A stretch of DNA of 5,152 nt from JAAXTT01 sp964530215 (GCA_964530215.1 CAZHAJ010000131.1:1-5152), one strand, 5' to 3'. Positions 1-5,152 are shown, counted from the stretch's first letter. The notes: generated by a model from the sequence alone, not told the origin. Program-made: numbers and translations.

Positions 1-1
1 G

Positions 2-511
2 ATGATTCTTGACATCCGCAACAATGTGGGTGGACTGGAAGAGATGGTGGCTGAAATACTGGGCTTGTTCTATTCGGAGAAAACACTGTATGAGTATCAA
101 AAATATGGTGACTCCGATGATTTGACAGCACTTTATATTGAGCCGGAGGCAGAGCGTTTTTACGGAAAAATCATTACGCTCGTCAACTCCCAATGCATCA
201 GCAGTGGAGAGGGAGTGGCGCTCGGCATCAAAAATCTTCCCAATGGCGAAACGCTGGGTTTTTATGGGACTAACGGTTCGTTCGGCATGGCCGGTGCCAA
301 TATTATAATGCCGGGTGGAATCACGGTAGATTATCCCTATGGACAATCCCTTGATAAAGATAAAAATGTCCAGCTTGATAGCCAAAACGGGATCGGCGGC
401 GTCAGCCCGTCCATACGCATCCCCGTGAATAAGGAAAACGCCTTGCGTATAGCAAACGGCGAGGATGTAGAGCTGGAGGAGGCACTGCGGATACTTACCA
501 AGCGCGAGTAG
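2..511 (+). CDS. S41-family (C-terminal processing) peptidase, 3' part only
   Basis: This is the C-terminal part of a serine protease of family S41 (CtpA/tail-specific protease group); the gene begins before the window. Seen: 169 residues in frame, opening with the strand motif LDIRNNVGG, which in S41 enzymes precedes the catalytic core. LVNSQCISSGEGVA follows at residues 60-73. Aligned on the usual N-x4-S-x2-E pattern, Ser67 is the probable nucleophile and Glu70 the conserved acid. The C-terminal stretch GIGGVSPSIRIPVN matches the end of the S41 domain, and the protein stops about 30 residues later with no extra domain. Such enzymes normally act outside the membrane on exported proteins or peptides, but the N-terminus that would show a signal peptide or PDZ domain is missing. 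The internal ATG at position 2 is not the start. A strong hairpin terminator follows. Codon use is more GC-rich than in the operon at the right. Confidence 0.88.
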   Translation: MILDIRNNVGGLEEMVAEILGLFYSEKTLYEYQKYGDSDDLTALYIEPEAERFYGKIITLVNSQCISSGEGVALGIKNLPNGETLGFYGTNGSFGMAGANIIMPGGITVDYPYGQSLDKDKNVQLDSQNGIGGVSPSIRIPVNKENALRIANGEDVELEEALRILTKRE

Positions 512-577
512 CGTAAAATTTCTTTTAAAAAATAGAAAGTGAATCGGCAGGAAAGCATTATCCTGCTCATTCATGAT

Positions 578-609
578 AAACAGCTTGCCAATCGGCGGGC
601 TGTTTTGTT
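578..609. terminator. Hairpin terminator, probably bidirectional
   Basis: Arms 578-589 (AAACAGCTTGCC) and 594-605 (GGCGGGCTGTTT) pair over 12 bp, with two G-U pairs in RNA, around a 4-base AATC loop. A T-rich run (TTTTGTTA) follows on the + strand. Read on the - strand the stem is followed by TTTATCA. It lies between the S41 gene (+) and the PAS remnant (-), whose ends converge, so it probably serves both. A smaller inverted repeat (547-552 GCAGGA with 561-566 TCCTGC) lies just upstream. Nothing else is seen in 512-577. Confidence 0.75.
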
Positions 610-612
610 ATG

Positions 613-861
613 CTACTTGGCAAACAACATATCTGTAAAGAACTGATAAGTGATATGCTCAGGAATTTCGCTCTTGTCATAACCGAATGTGGTCACTTTG
701 AGCGGATTAAAAGTAACCTCATTAGTTTTGATGTTCCAATACCAATGCCCGAGATTACCTGTCCTGGCATACTCGAGTCTGATATCCTGTTCTTTTTCAT
801 GCAACAGCTCCAGGGTTTTTTAAGTTCAGGAATGCTCGGTTTCCAGTGTATCAAAAACAGC
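613..861 (-). pseudogene. Remnant of a PAS-domain sensor protein
   Basis: On the - strand, 613-801 reads HEKEQDIRLEYARTGNLG, then HWYWNIKTNEVTFNP and GYDKSEIPEHITYQFFTDML. This is the N-terminal half of a PAS fold of the kind found in sensor kinases and diguanylate cyclases. After FFTDML, where such domains usually continue with HPDDY, the sequence turns to FAK and stops at 613-615. Upstream in the same frame, AVFDTLETEHS (829-861) and KTLELLHEKEQ look like one coiled-coil linker, but two stops (TGA at 826-828, TAA at 820-822) separate them. Removing one T and adding one A to the A-run at 816-821 would restore HSELKKTLELLHEKEQ, so a pair of opposite indels is likely. There is no ribosome site; the only start for the open part is a TTG at 802-804. 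It reads as a decayed gene truncated at both ends. The PAS assignment is from motif recognition; the parent family is not known. Confidence 0.6.
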
Positions 862-910
862 ACAGCCGGTAGTTTAACGGTACTTAAAAGTATTCATTCG
901 ATTATTTAAC

Positions 911-980
911 GCATATCGCCCGTGGGCGATGCAGAAAAAGTAATGGCAAAGCCTGAAAAATGGCTATATTCAAGGCTTTT
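911..980. repeat. Cluster of small inverted repeats
   Basis: ATCGCCC (915-921) and GGGCGAT (924-930) form a perfect inverted repeat with a 2-base centre; in RNA the inner pair would open to a 4-base loop. AAAGCCT (948-954) and AGGCTTT (973-979) form a second one with an 18-base spacer. No coding region covers this stretch between the PAS remnant and the tRNA terminator. It may be a leftover of a mobile or repeated element, or a weak transcription end; the sequence does not decide. Confidence 0.35.
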
Positions 981-983
981 CAA

Positions 984-1038
984 ATGAAAAAACCACTCTG
1001 TACAGATACAAATATTGTATCAATAACAGAGTGGTTTT
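984..1038 (-). terminator. Terminator of the tRNA-Leu gene
   Basis: Perfect 13-bp arms (989-1001 AAAACCACTCTGT with 1026-1038 ACAGAGTGGTTTT) enclose a second 7-bp hairpin (1005-1011 GATACAA with 1015-1021 TTGTATC, 3-base loop). Read on the - strand, the outer stem starts one base after the encoded CCA of the tRNA and ends in a six-T run (992 to 987). Position and strand fit an intrinsic terminator for the tRNA transcript. Confidence 0.85.
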
Positions 1039-1039
1039 A

Positions 1040-1125
1040 TGGTGCGGGCGAGAGGACTTGAACCTCCACGGTATCACTACCACTGGATCCTAAGTCCAGC
1101 GCGTCTGCCATTCCGCCACGCCCGC
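1040..1125 (-). tRNA. tRNA-Leu, anticodon UAG
   Basis: Read on the - strand, the acceptor stem GCGGGCG (1125-1119) pairs with CGCCCGC (1050-1044), followed by discriminator A and an encoded CCA (1042-1040). The anticodon stem is CTGGA/TCCAG with loop CTTAGGA, giving anticodon TAG (1092-1090), which reads CUN leucine codons. A long variable arm (GGTA, GTGA loop, TACC) marks the class II shape typical of tRNA-Leu. The T arm has the expected TTCAAGT loop. The 86-base length with CCA is normal. Its 3' end faces the PAS remnant and its 5' end faces the kinase operon, so it is divergent from that operon. Confidence 0.97.
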
Positions 1126-1156
1126 ATATTTTTTATTCTGTTTGATCGCACCTAAT

Positions 1157-1185
1157 AGTGTACCATTAATTTTTAATTATAGCAA
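1157..1185 (-). promoter_or_regulatory. Promoter of tRNA-Leu
   Basis: On the - strand, TTGCTA (1185-1180) and TACACT (1162-1157) are separated by exactly 17 bases, a good vegetative sigma arrangement about 30 bases upstream of the tRNA 5' end. TATAAT also occurs overlapping the -35 box (TGCTATAAT, an extended -10 form), so a second, upstream start is possible. An AGCAA/TTGCT inverted repeat (1181-1195) overlaps the -35 box. Confidence 0.6.
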
Positions 1186-1208
1186 GATTTTTGCTGAATC
1201 ATCACAAG

Positions 1209-1239
1209 AAAGAGATCTCCCCAAAGAGGGGACCTCTTT
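1209..1239 (+). terminator. Terminator-like element with two exclusive hairpins
   Basis: CCTCTTT (1233-1239) can pair in two ways. One is a perfect 7-bp short hairpin with AAAGAGG (1223-1229) around a GGA loop. The other is a longer fold in which AAAGAG (1209-1214) pairs with CTCTTT (1234-1239) and TCCCC (1218-1222) with GGGGA (1228-1232). A T-rich tail (ATTTCATTCTT) follows on the + strand. No + strand gene ends just upstream, so it is either a leader element of the kinase operon or a leftover terminator. Which is true depends on where transcription starts. Confidence 0.4.
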
Positions 1240-1386
1240 ATTTCATTCTTGCAATAATTATACTTCCTAATATAGTAATGACATTTTTTCAAATAATAAT
1301 TCGATATAGCATTGAATGTGCATCAATATGTTTTATTTTGTTTTCGTTTTTCGCAAAATATTACATGGGAAAAAATAGATATAGTA

Positions 1387-1416
1387 TATAATCAAATTAA
1401 TTATTTAGTAAATTAT
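1387..1416 (+). promoter_or_regulatory. Probable -10 box and possible operator of the kinase operon
   Basis: TATAAT at 1387-1392 is a perfect -10 hexamer, 73 bases before the kinase ATG. The best -35 candidate, TTACAT (1361-1366), sits at a long 20-base spacing, so the promoter would be weak or activator-dependent. Just downstream, 1400-1416 reads ATTATTTA-G-TAAATTAT, with half-sites matching at 7 of 8 positions. It could be a regulator site, but in DNA this AT-rich such palindromes also arise by chance. Confidence 0.35.
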
Positions 1417-1452
1417 GGAAACAGTTTTTGGGAAATGTAATGAGGCAAGTAA

Positions 1453-1458
1453 AAGAGG
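1453..1458 (+). promoter_or_regulatory. Ribosome binding site that fixes the kinase start
   Basis: AAGAGG lies 7 bases before the ATG at 1466. The in-frame ATG further upstream, at 1415, has only AT-rich sequence before it (TTATTTAGTAAATT), with no purine-rich site, and lies inside the possible operator. The start at 1466 is therefore preferred, which removes 17 residues from the longest reading. Confidence 0.75.
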
Positions 1459-1465
1459 TAGAATT

Positions 1466-3163
1466 ATGAACTTAAAAACTGTTGAACAACAAGATTTCAG
1501 TGATTGTCAGGGTAAGCTGGAGAAAATGGTATCTAAAGAAATCAATGAAGTTATAAATGTATGGAAGGCCTTAGTACTTTTCAGGCACATATCTTGGATA
1601 CTTACATCTATTTTCTACTTATTCAATACCCAAGCTTCCTTTATTGGCAATAAGCTTGTGATAACTTTTTTTTTATTGATATATTCTGTTTTAATTATTC
1701 GTGTATATGAAAAAAGTAAGCATACAATTGATAAGATAACCGTTATTGTTGTAGATACGTTTGGAATAGCTATGTTTCTTATACCAACCGGTGGATTAGA
1801 AAGTGAATTTCTTTGGTATGCACTAAACCCAATCTTTATGTCAGCAGTGTTACTTTCTAATATATTTTGTTGGGGGATTCTAACTATATTCTTAGTGACA
1901 GCAACTATCAGCAGCATAATAACAAAAGATATTACATTACTTGATGCATGGAAACAAAATCACTTTGTATTACTGATATTCCTATTGCTTACAATTTCAG
2001 CCTATATTTTTTCCAGACTGCTTCATAGGCTTGAAAGGGCTTATACTCAAGTCTCTGCTTTATACAGTTCCTCTGAAAAATTACTGCAGCACAATACTTA
2101 TCTATATCAAACACTAGAGTCATTTTCTTTAGATGATAATCCTCATAAGTTAGCAGATTTATTGGCTGACTACACAAGAAAACTTACAGATTGCCAAGCA
2201 ACATTATGTTACTTGGATCAGCCAAATGAAGAATGTATATCCAGTTTTTCAGATCCTAATAATATTTTCTCCAAAAACAATGATATAGATAACGAGAGTA
2301 TGCATAGTATTTATGATTCTTTTAATAAAGATGGCAAGGAAGAGTTTGATTTAAGTTTTAAGCATAAAGAGACAAATTATAGGTTGATAGCCATTCCTAT
2401 TCAATCAGTGGGTAATCGTTTTGGTTTTTTAGGTTATGTTATAAATAACAAGAATTGTGATCCCAAATTTAAAAAAACCGCACTTTTTCTTGCAGAGATG
2501 GGAGCAGTGGTTTTAGAGCGCAAGAAAAATATTGAGGTTTCTGCCCGTCTGCAAATATATGAAGAACAAAACCGTATTGCTAATGAAATTCATGATGGGG
2601 TATCTCAATATCTTTTCAGTATAGTTTATGCGCTTCATGGGCTTTTAAATAAAAAAGGATCGTTGCAGGATATAGGAACACAAAGTCAGTTACAGCTAAT
2701 TAGCAATACCGCAAATAAAGCGGCCCGGGAATTAAGGGCATCAATTTATAGAATAAGTTCAAGTCGCCGGGGAGAACAAGTATTTGTTACAGTTTTATCC
2801 TCATACTTACAAGGGTTGGCACAACTAAATAATATACTGGTAGGCTTCAAAACGGAAGGTTCGGAAGAAGCTCTGAGTCCGGCTTTACGCAAAGCAATAT
2901 ATCGGATAGTTTGTGAGTCAACATCAAATGCTATTCGTCATGGTAGGTGTTGTACAATTAATGTCTTTTTGAAAATGGATCCTGCTGAAATAATAATAAA
3001 AGTTATTGATGATGGTCGAGGTTTTGATTTATCAAAATTAACAAATAAGGGTTTGGGCTTAGAAAATATGAGGGGTTTGACCTTATCATTCAGAGGCCGC
3101 TTCAAGATAATAAGTACTCCGGGTCAAGGCACCCAGGTAACCTGTATAGTTCCAGATAAATAA
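1466..3163 (+). CDS. Membrane sensor histidine kinase (HisKA_3, NarX/DesK/LiaS type)
   Basis: A 565-residue sensor kinase that autophosphorylates on histidine and should pass the phosphate to the regulator encoded next. Residues 1-38 are cytoplasmic and polar. About six hydrophobic helices lie near 39-55, 62-80, 89-108, 116-131, 133-152 and 167-185 with very short loops, so the signal is probably sensed in or at the membrane. A helical linker (184-215) leads to a GAF-like region (about 220-350) with no metal or ligand motif I can name. The dimerisation/phosphoacceptor segment reads NRIANEIHDGVSQYL, with His376 as phosphoacceptor. The ATPase domain has an N box (ESTSNAIRHG, Asn488), a G1 box (DDGRGF, 515-520) and a G2 box (KGLGLENMRG, 528-537). 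All key residues are present, so it should be active. The regulator follows 28 bases later. The identity of the signal cannot be read from the sequence. Confidence 0.93.
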   Translation: MNLKTVEQQDFSDCQGKLEKMVSKEINEVINVWKALVLFRHISWILTSIFYLFNTQASFIGNKLVITFFLLIYSVLIIRVYEKSKHTIDKITVIVVDTFGIAMFLIPTGGLESEFLWYALNPIFMSAVLLSNIFCWGILTIFLVTATISSIITKDITLLDAWKQNHFVLLIFLLLTISAYIFSRLLHRLERAYTQVSALYSSSEKLLQHNTYLYQTLESFSLDDNPHKLADLLADYTRKLTDCQATLCYLDQPNEECISSFSDPNNIFSKNNDIDNESMHSIYDSFNKDGKEEFDLSFKHKETNYRLIAIPIQSVGNRFGFLGYVINNKNCDPKFKKTALFLAEMGAVVLERKKNIEVSARLQIYEEQNRIANEIHDGVSQYLFSIVYALHGLLNKKGSLQDIGTQSQLQLISNTANKAARELRASIYRISSSRRGEQVFVTVLSSYLQGLAQLNNILVGFKTEGSEEALSPALRKAIYRIVCESTSNAIRHGRCCTINVFLKMDPAEIIIKVIDDGRGFDLSKLTNKGLGLENMRGLTLSFRGRFKIISTPGQGTQVTCIVPDK

Positions 3164-3191
3164 CAATAATTATAACTAGGGGGTCCGTAAG

Positions 3192-3860
3192 ATGAAAGTG
3201 GTTGTTATTGACGATCATCCACTGGTTTTGGAGGGAATTAAAGCAGTCCTGGAAGGTGAGAAAGATATAGAGCTAGCCGGTTGGGCTAATAATGGCAAAG
3301 AAGCAGAAAGACTTTTTAAAGATGTTCAACCTGACTTAGCCTTGGTTGATCTTCGTTTTCCCGGTGAGTATGGTATCGATATTATAAATAAAGTTCGCAA
3401 CTTGGCTCCACAATGTCGGTTTATTATTTTAACTACTTTTGCAAATCCTGATGATGTTAAATTAGCTCTGGATGCAGATGTGGGAGGATATGTTTTAAAA
3501 GATGCACTGCCTCAGGAAATGATTTCAGCTATCCGACTGGTTTTTGCCGGAAGACCTTTTTATGATCCGGCTGTAATGCAAATAATAATAAAAAAACCCA
3601 GTAAAGAAGAAAACCTTTTATCAGAGCTTACGGTACGGGAGGCAGAGGTGCTTAATGCTTTATCCCAGGGATTAAGTAACAAAGAAATAGCTGTTGAATT
3701 ATATGTTTCCGAAAATACAGTAAAAAAACACATCAGCAGCATATTAACTAAGCTGGGTCTCAAAGACAGGACAAAAGCTGCTATTTATGCCGTATCCCAT
3801 TGTTTAAAAGTTGATTTTCAAAATGAAACATACAGACAGCAAAGTGAGAGGGTGATCTAG
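3192..3860 (+). CDS. NarL/LuxR-family response regulator
   Basis: A 222-residue two-domain transcription regulator, the obvious partner of the kinase just upstream. The receiver domain (about 1-120) has the acid pair Asp7-Asp8, phosphoacceptor Asp53 in LALVDLRFPG, Thr81 and Lys103, so it should be phosphorylated normally. A linker leads to a LuxR-type helix-turn-helix: LTVREAEVLNALSQGLSNKE at 146-165, then IAVELYVSENTVKKHISSIL. This is the GerE-like fold that binds DNA as a dimer. The C-terminus carries about 20 extra residues (KVDFQNETYRQQ and so on), a little longer than usual. The ribosome site AGGGGG (3178-3183) is 8 bases before the ATG. Its stop codon shares one base with the start of the next gene, so the two are translationally coupled, which makes the downstream surface genes its natural targets. 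That targeting is inference; no confirmed binding site is visible. Confidence 0.95.
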   Translation: MKVVVIDDHPLVLEGIKAVLEGEKDIELAGWANNGKEAERLFKDVQPDLALVDLRFPGEYGIDIINKVRNLAPQCRFIILTTFANPDDVKLALDADVGGYVLKDALPQEMISAIRLVFAGRPFYDPAVMQIIIKKPSKEENLLSELTVREAEVLNALSQGLSNKEIAVELYVSENTVKKHISSILTKLGLKDRTKAAIYAVSHCLKVDFQNETYRQQSERVI

Positions 3861-4375
3861 TGATTAAGAATAGAAAGAACAAAAATCACATTGTTAAAAA
3901 TTTATTATTACTCTCATCAATTGCTCTGATTAATATTACCGGGGTCAGTTATGCCGGCTGGACTAATGAAAGCAAGATTTTTACTACCATAGAAACTGCG
4001 CAAATGGGACCGGCATTTAATCATACTAATGGCAACCTAGAGTCACTAGATCTTAAAAATGATAATGCATGTCTATCAGTGAAATTAGAAGATGAAAGAA
4101 CTTTGAATATAGAAGGTACTGTATATACAAATTATAATGGCACAGTTCCCTATTCTATATTTAATAATGGGACTATTCCTGTAAAGTTTAGAGATAGTTT
4201 TAAGAGTGGAAGCTTTAATGGGTTAAAAATAAAATTGAATCAACCGGCAGGAGTGATTTTTCCGGAAGACTCAGTTAATTCTGGTATCGGTAACCCCAGC
4301 CTTAAGATTCAGGCAGAACAACCTGGTACATATAAATTTGAAATTGATCTGATTTTTGATCAATGGACCAAATGA
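3860..4375 (+). CDS. Secreted TasA/camelysin-like protein with SipW-type signal
   Basis: A 171-residue exported protein starting at GTG (3860), which overlaps the regulator's stop by one base; GAGAGGG (3846-3852) is its ribosome site. Basic residues (KNRKNKNH) and a hydrophobic stretch (about 12-29) end in GVSYAGWTNES, with probable cleavage after Ala32. The segment GVSYAGWTNESKIFTTIE resembles the SipW-dependent N-terminus of TasA (GGTWAAFND...). Further support comes from VPYSIFNNGTIPVKF at 96-110, matching the 'F-x-N-N-G' strand of TasA-like proteins, and the last residues YKFEIDLIFDQWTK, matching the final strand ending in QW in TasA. The mature part is rich in short beta-prone segments, with one cysteine (Cys71). 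TasA-family proteins form extracellular fibres; camelysins are related cell-surface proteins once described as proteases. Family membership is by motif only, and the overall sequence is divergent. It is a plausible surface or matrix fibre subunit, not proven. Confidence 0.65.
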   Translation: MIKNRKNKNHIVKNLLLLSSIALINITGVSYAGWTNESKIFTTIETAQMGPAFNHTNGNLESLDLKNDNACLSVKLEDERTLNIEGTVYTNYNGTVPYSIFNNGTIPVKFRDSFKSGSFNGLKIKLNQPAGVIFPEDSVNSGIGNPSLKIQAEQPGTYKFEIDLIFDQWTK

Positions 4376-4402
4376 TAAGCAACTTTTAGGGAGGACTGCT
4401 TT

Positions 4403-4801
4403 ATGAAACTTCGGCTGTCAATAATTTTAATAAGTTTTATAATTGCATCTATTTTGATGTCGGGAGGATTTGCCTTATGGGAGAAAAAGTTAACTATAAA
4501 AGGAACAATCGAAGTTATAGATCCAATACAAGAAGATATGATCACCCCGCAAAATATACATTTTGAAATCAGAGAGGATAATATCTCTGAAAATAAAAGA
4601 AACGGTGGGGATAAAAAGAATAGTGAGTTACTAAACAATAAGAGTTTAGTAGATGAAGATGGTACATTAAGTGACTCAGATATTTCCGGCACCAATAAAG
4701 CCGAAAGCTCAACTGATGAAGGCGTAAGCAAAGACAAGGCCAGAGATTCGGACTCTTTAGATAACATAGCAAATTCCGGTGATATTAGTGGAGACCAATA
4801 A
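4403..4801 (+). CDS. Small exported protein, SipW-type N-terminus and acidic disordered tail
   Basis: A 132-residue protein with ribosome site AGGGAGG (4388-4394), 8 bases before the ATG. A hydrophobic segment (about 5-22) ends in SGGFALWEKKLTIKGTIEV. This lines up without gaps with the N-terminus of the preceding protein: A24/A32, W26/W34, I32/I40, T35/T43, I36/I44 and E37/E45 are identical. After about residue 54 the chain has no aromatic residue, cysteine or proline and is dominated by Asp, Glu, Ser, Asn, Gly and Lys, so it should be unstructured and acidic. No C-terminal anchor or sorting signal is visible. If cleaved, it releases a short conserved piece with a long charged tail; if uncleaved, the N-terminal helix anchors it outside the membrane. 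By position it could be a minor component or nucleator beside the TasA-like protein, as TapA is in Bacillus, but it shows no similarity to TapA that I can see. Function is unknown. Confidence 0.7.
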   Translation: MKLRLSIILISFIIASILMSGGFALWEKKLTIKGTIEVIDPIQEDMITPQNIHFEIREDNISENKRNGGDKKNSELLNNKSLVDEDGTLSDSDISGTNKAESSTDEGVSKDKARDSDSLDNIANSGDISGDQ

Positions 4802-4822
4802 TTTTAATGGAGATATCCTTAT

Positions 4823-5152
4823 ATGAGATCTACATACCTGCCAACCAAGCCATCTAAAAGTTGGTGCTTTTTTCTTATCCTCCTAGTAGTGATAATATTT
4901 TTTTTGAAAAACCCATCTTTAATAATTTATTTAGATAGTGCATTTTTTTTCAATCATATAATGATGCCGGCTATATGGGTAGTTGTAGGATTGATTGTTT
5001 GGTCGTTACCAGCGGTTCGGCCTCATGGCAAGATTAGAATGCAAGGATTTATTAACGGATGGGCTTTCACATTTGCTTTTTTGTTTATTGCTGCCCAGGT
5101 GTTTTCCGGATTGGTAATAGATGGATTTGGTATGAGTCCGTATGATCATTCA
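4823..5152 (+). CDS. Multi-pass membrane protein, 5' part only
   Basis: An uninterrupted frame of 110 codons opens at ATG 4823, with GGAG (4809-4812) 10 bases upstream, and runs off the window without a stop. It lies 21 bases after the preceding gene with no terminator, so it belongs to the same operon. A basic, proline-containing N-terminus (MRSTYLPTKPSK) is followed by hydrophobic helices near 15-28, 48-62 and 79-98. The loop PAVRPHGKIRMQGFINGW and the segment LVIDGFGMSPYDHS look like conserved, non-random stretches. I do not recognise the family with confidence. Given the two upstream proteins with SipW-like signals, a membrane-bound processing or export factor (for example a signal-peptidase-like protein with an N-terminal membrane domain) is the leading guess. 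No catalytic motif lies within the visible part, so this stays inference. Confidence 0.7.
   Translation, partial: MRSTYLPTKPSKSWCFFLILLVVIIFFLKNPSLIIYLDSAFFFNHIMMPAIWVVVGLIVWSLPAVRPHGKIRMQGFINGWAFTFAFLFIAAQVFSGLVIDGFGMSPYDHS

Larger units (their letters stand above)
1126..1465. other. AT-rich intergenic region, tRNA-Leu / kinase operon
   Basis: This 340-base stretch holds the tRNA promoter, an alternative-hairpin element (1209-1239), a TATAAT box (1387-1392) with an imperfect palindrome behind it, and the kinase ribosome site. A frame opens at a TTG (1191) and runs to 1391, encoding 66 hydrophobic residues. It has no ribosome site, crosses the hairpin and the TATAAT box, and has the composition expected of translated AT-rich DNA, so I do not call it a gene. 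Confidence 0.6.

Noticed and set aside
337..570. 77-residue - strand frame opposite the S41 gene
   Set aside because: Antisense shadow of a well-supported protease domain; serine-rich composition typical of reversed coding sequence.
610..909. 99-residue + strand frame
   Set aside because: It is the reverse of the PAS remnant, whose - strand reading gives recognisable protein motifs; the + reading does not.
911..1038. Possible CRISPR-like or tandem repeat array
   Set aside because: The repeats are inverted, differ from one another and are not regularly spaced; they are hairpins, one of them a clear tRNA terminator.
1209..1239. T-box or other known riboswitch
   Set aside because: No T-box signature or other recognisable aptamer precedes the hairpin, and the downstream genes are not of the kind such riboswitches control.
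1191..1391. 66-residue hydrophobic frame starting at TTG
   Set aside because: No ribosome site, crosses a hairpin and a TATAAT box, and its hydrophobicity is what AT-rich DNA gives when translated.
1615..1917. 100-residue - strand frame inside the kinase
   Set aside because: Lies opposite the membrane helices of a kinase with all catalytic motifs intact; no independent support.
4360..4767. 135-residue frame on the - strand
   Set aside because: It lies opposite the acidic exported protein. Its Ser/Leu richness mirrors the Asp/Glu/Ser codons of the sense strand, and there is no ribosome site or neighbour on that strand.

Overview
The window looks like a piece of a Gram-positive, Firmicutes-type chromosome. 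This rests on purine-rich GGAGG-type ribosome sites, a DesK/LiaS-type kinase with a NarL-type regulator, and secreted proteins with TasA/SipW-like N-termini. A spore-forming clostridial or Peptococcaceae-like host is a guess, not something the sequence proves.

Left part (1 to about 1130, roughly half G+C by eye). It holds the C-terminal third or so of an S41-family processing protease on the + strand, then a strong 12-bp hairpin terminator. Next, on the - strand, is a decayed fragment of a PAS-domain sensor protein with in-frame stops and a lost C-terminus. A short stretch of small inverted repeats follows, then a tRNA-Leu(UAG) gene on the - strand with encoded CCA, its own terminator and a recognisable promoter.

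Boundary (1126-1465). This 340-base AT-rich intergenic stretch holds the divergent tRNA promoter, a pair of mutually exclusive terminator-like hairpins, a TATAAT box with an imperfect palindrome just after it, and the ribosome site that fixes the kinase start at 1466.

Right part (1466 to the window end, visibly more AT-rich). Five tightly packed + strand genes have gaps of 28, -1, 27 and 21 bases and no terminator between them. In order they are a six-helix membrane histidine kinase with a GAF-like region; a NarL/LuxR-type response regulator; a 171-aa secreted protein resembling the TasA/camelysin (SipW-dependent) family; a 132-aa secreted or anchored protein with a related N-terminus and a long acidic, aromatic-free tail; and the start of a multi-pass membrane protein that runs off the edge.

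The likely working model is a self-contained signalling and cell-surface module. The kinase and regulator sense an envelope or membrane condition and control the surface proteins encoded with them, and the membrane protein may process or export these. The layout recalls B. subtilis tapA-sipW-tasA (biofilm fibre, minor component, dedicated signal peptidase), but here a dedicated two-component system sits in the same operon. That model is inference; the gene order and shared N-terminal motif are read directly from the sequence.
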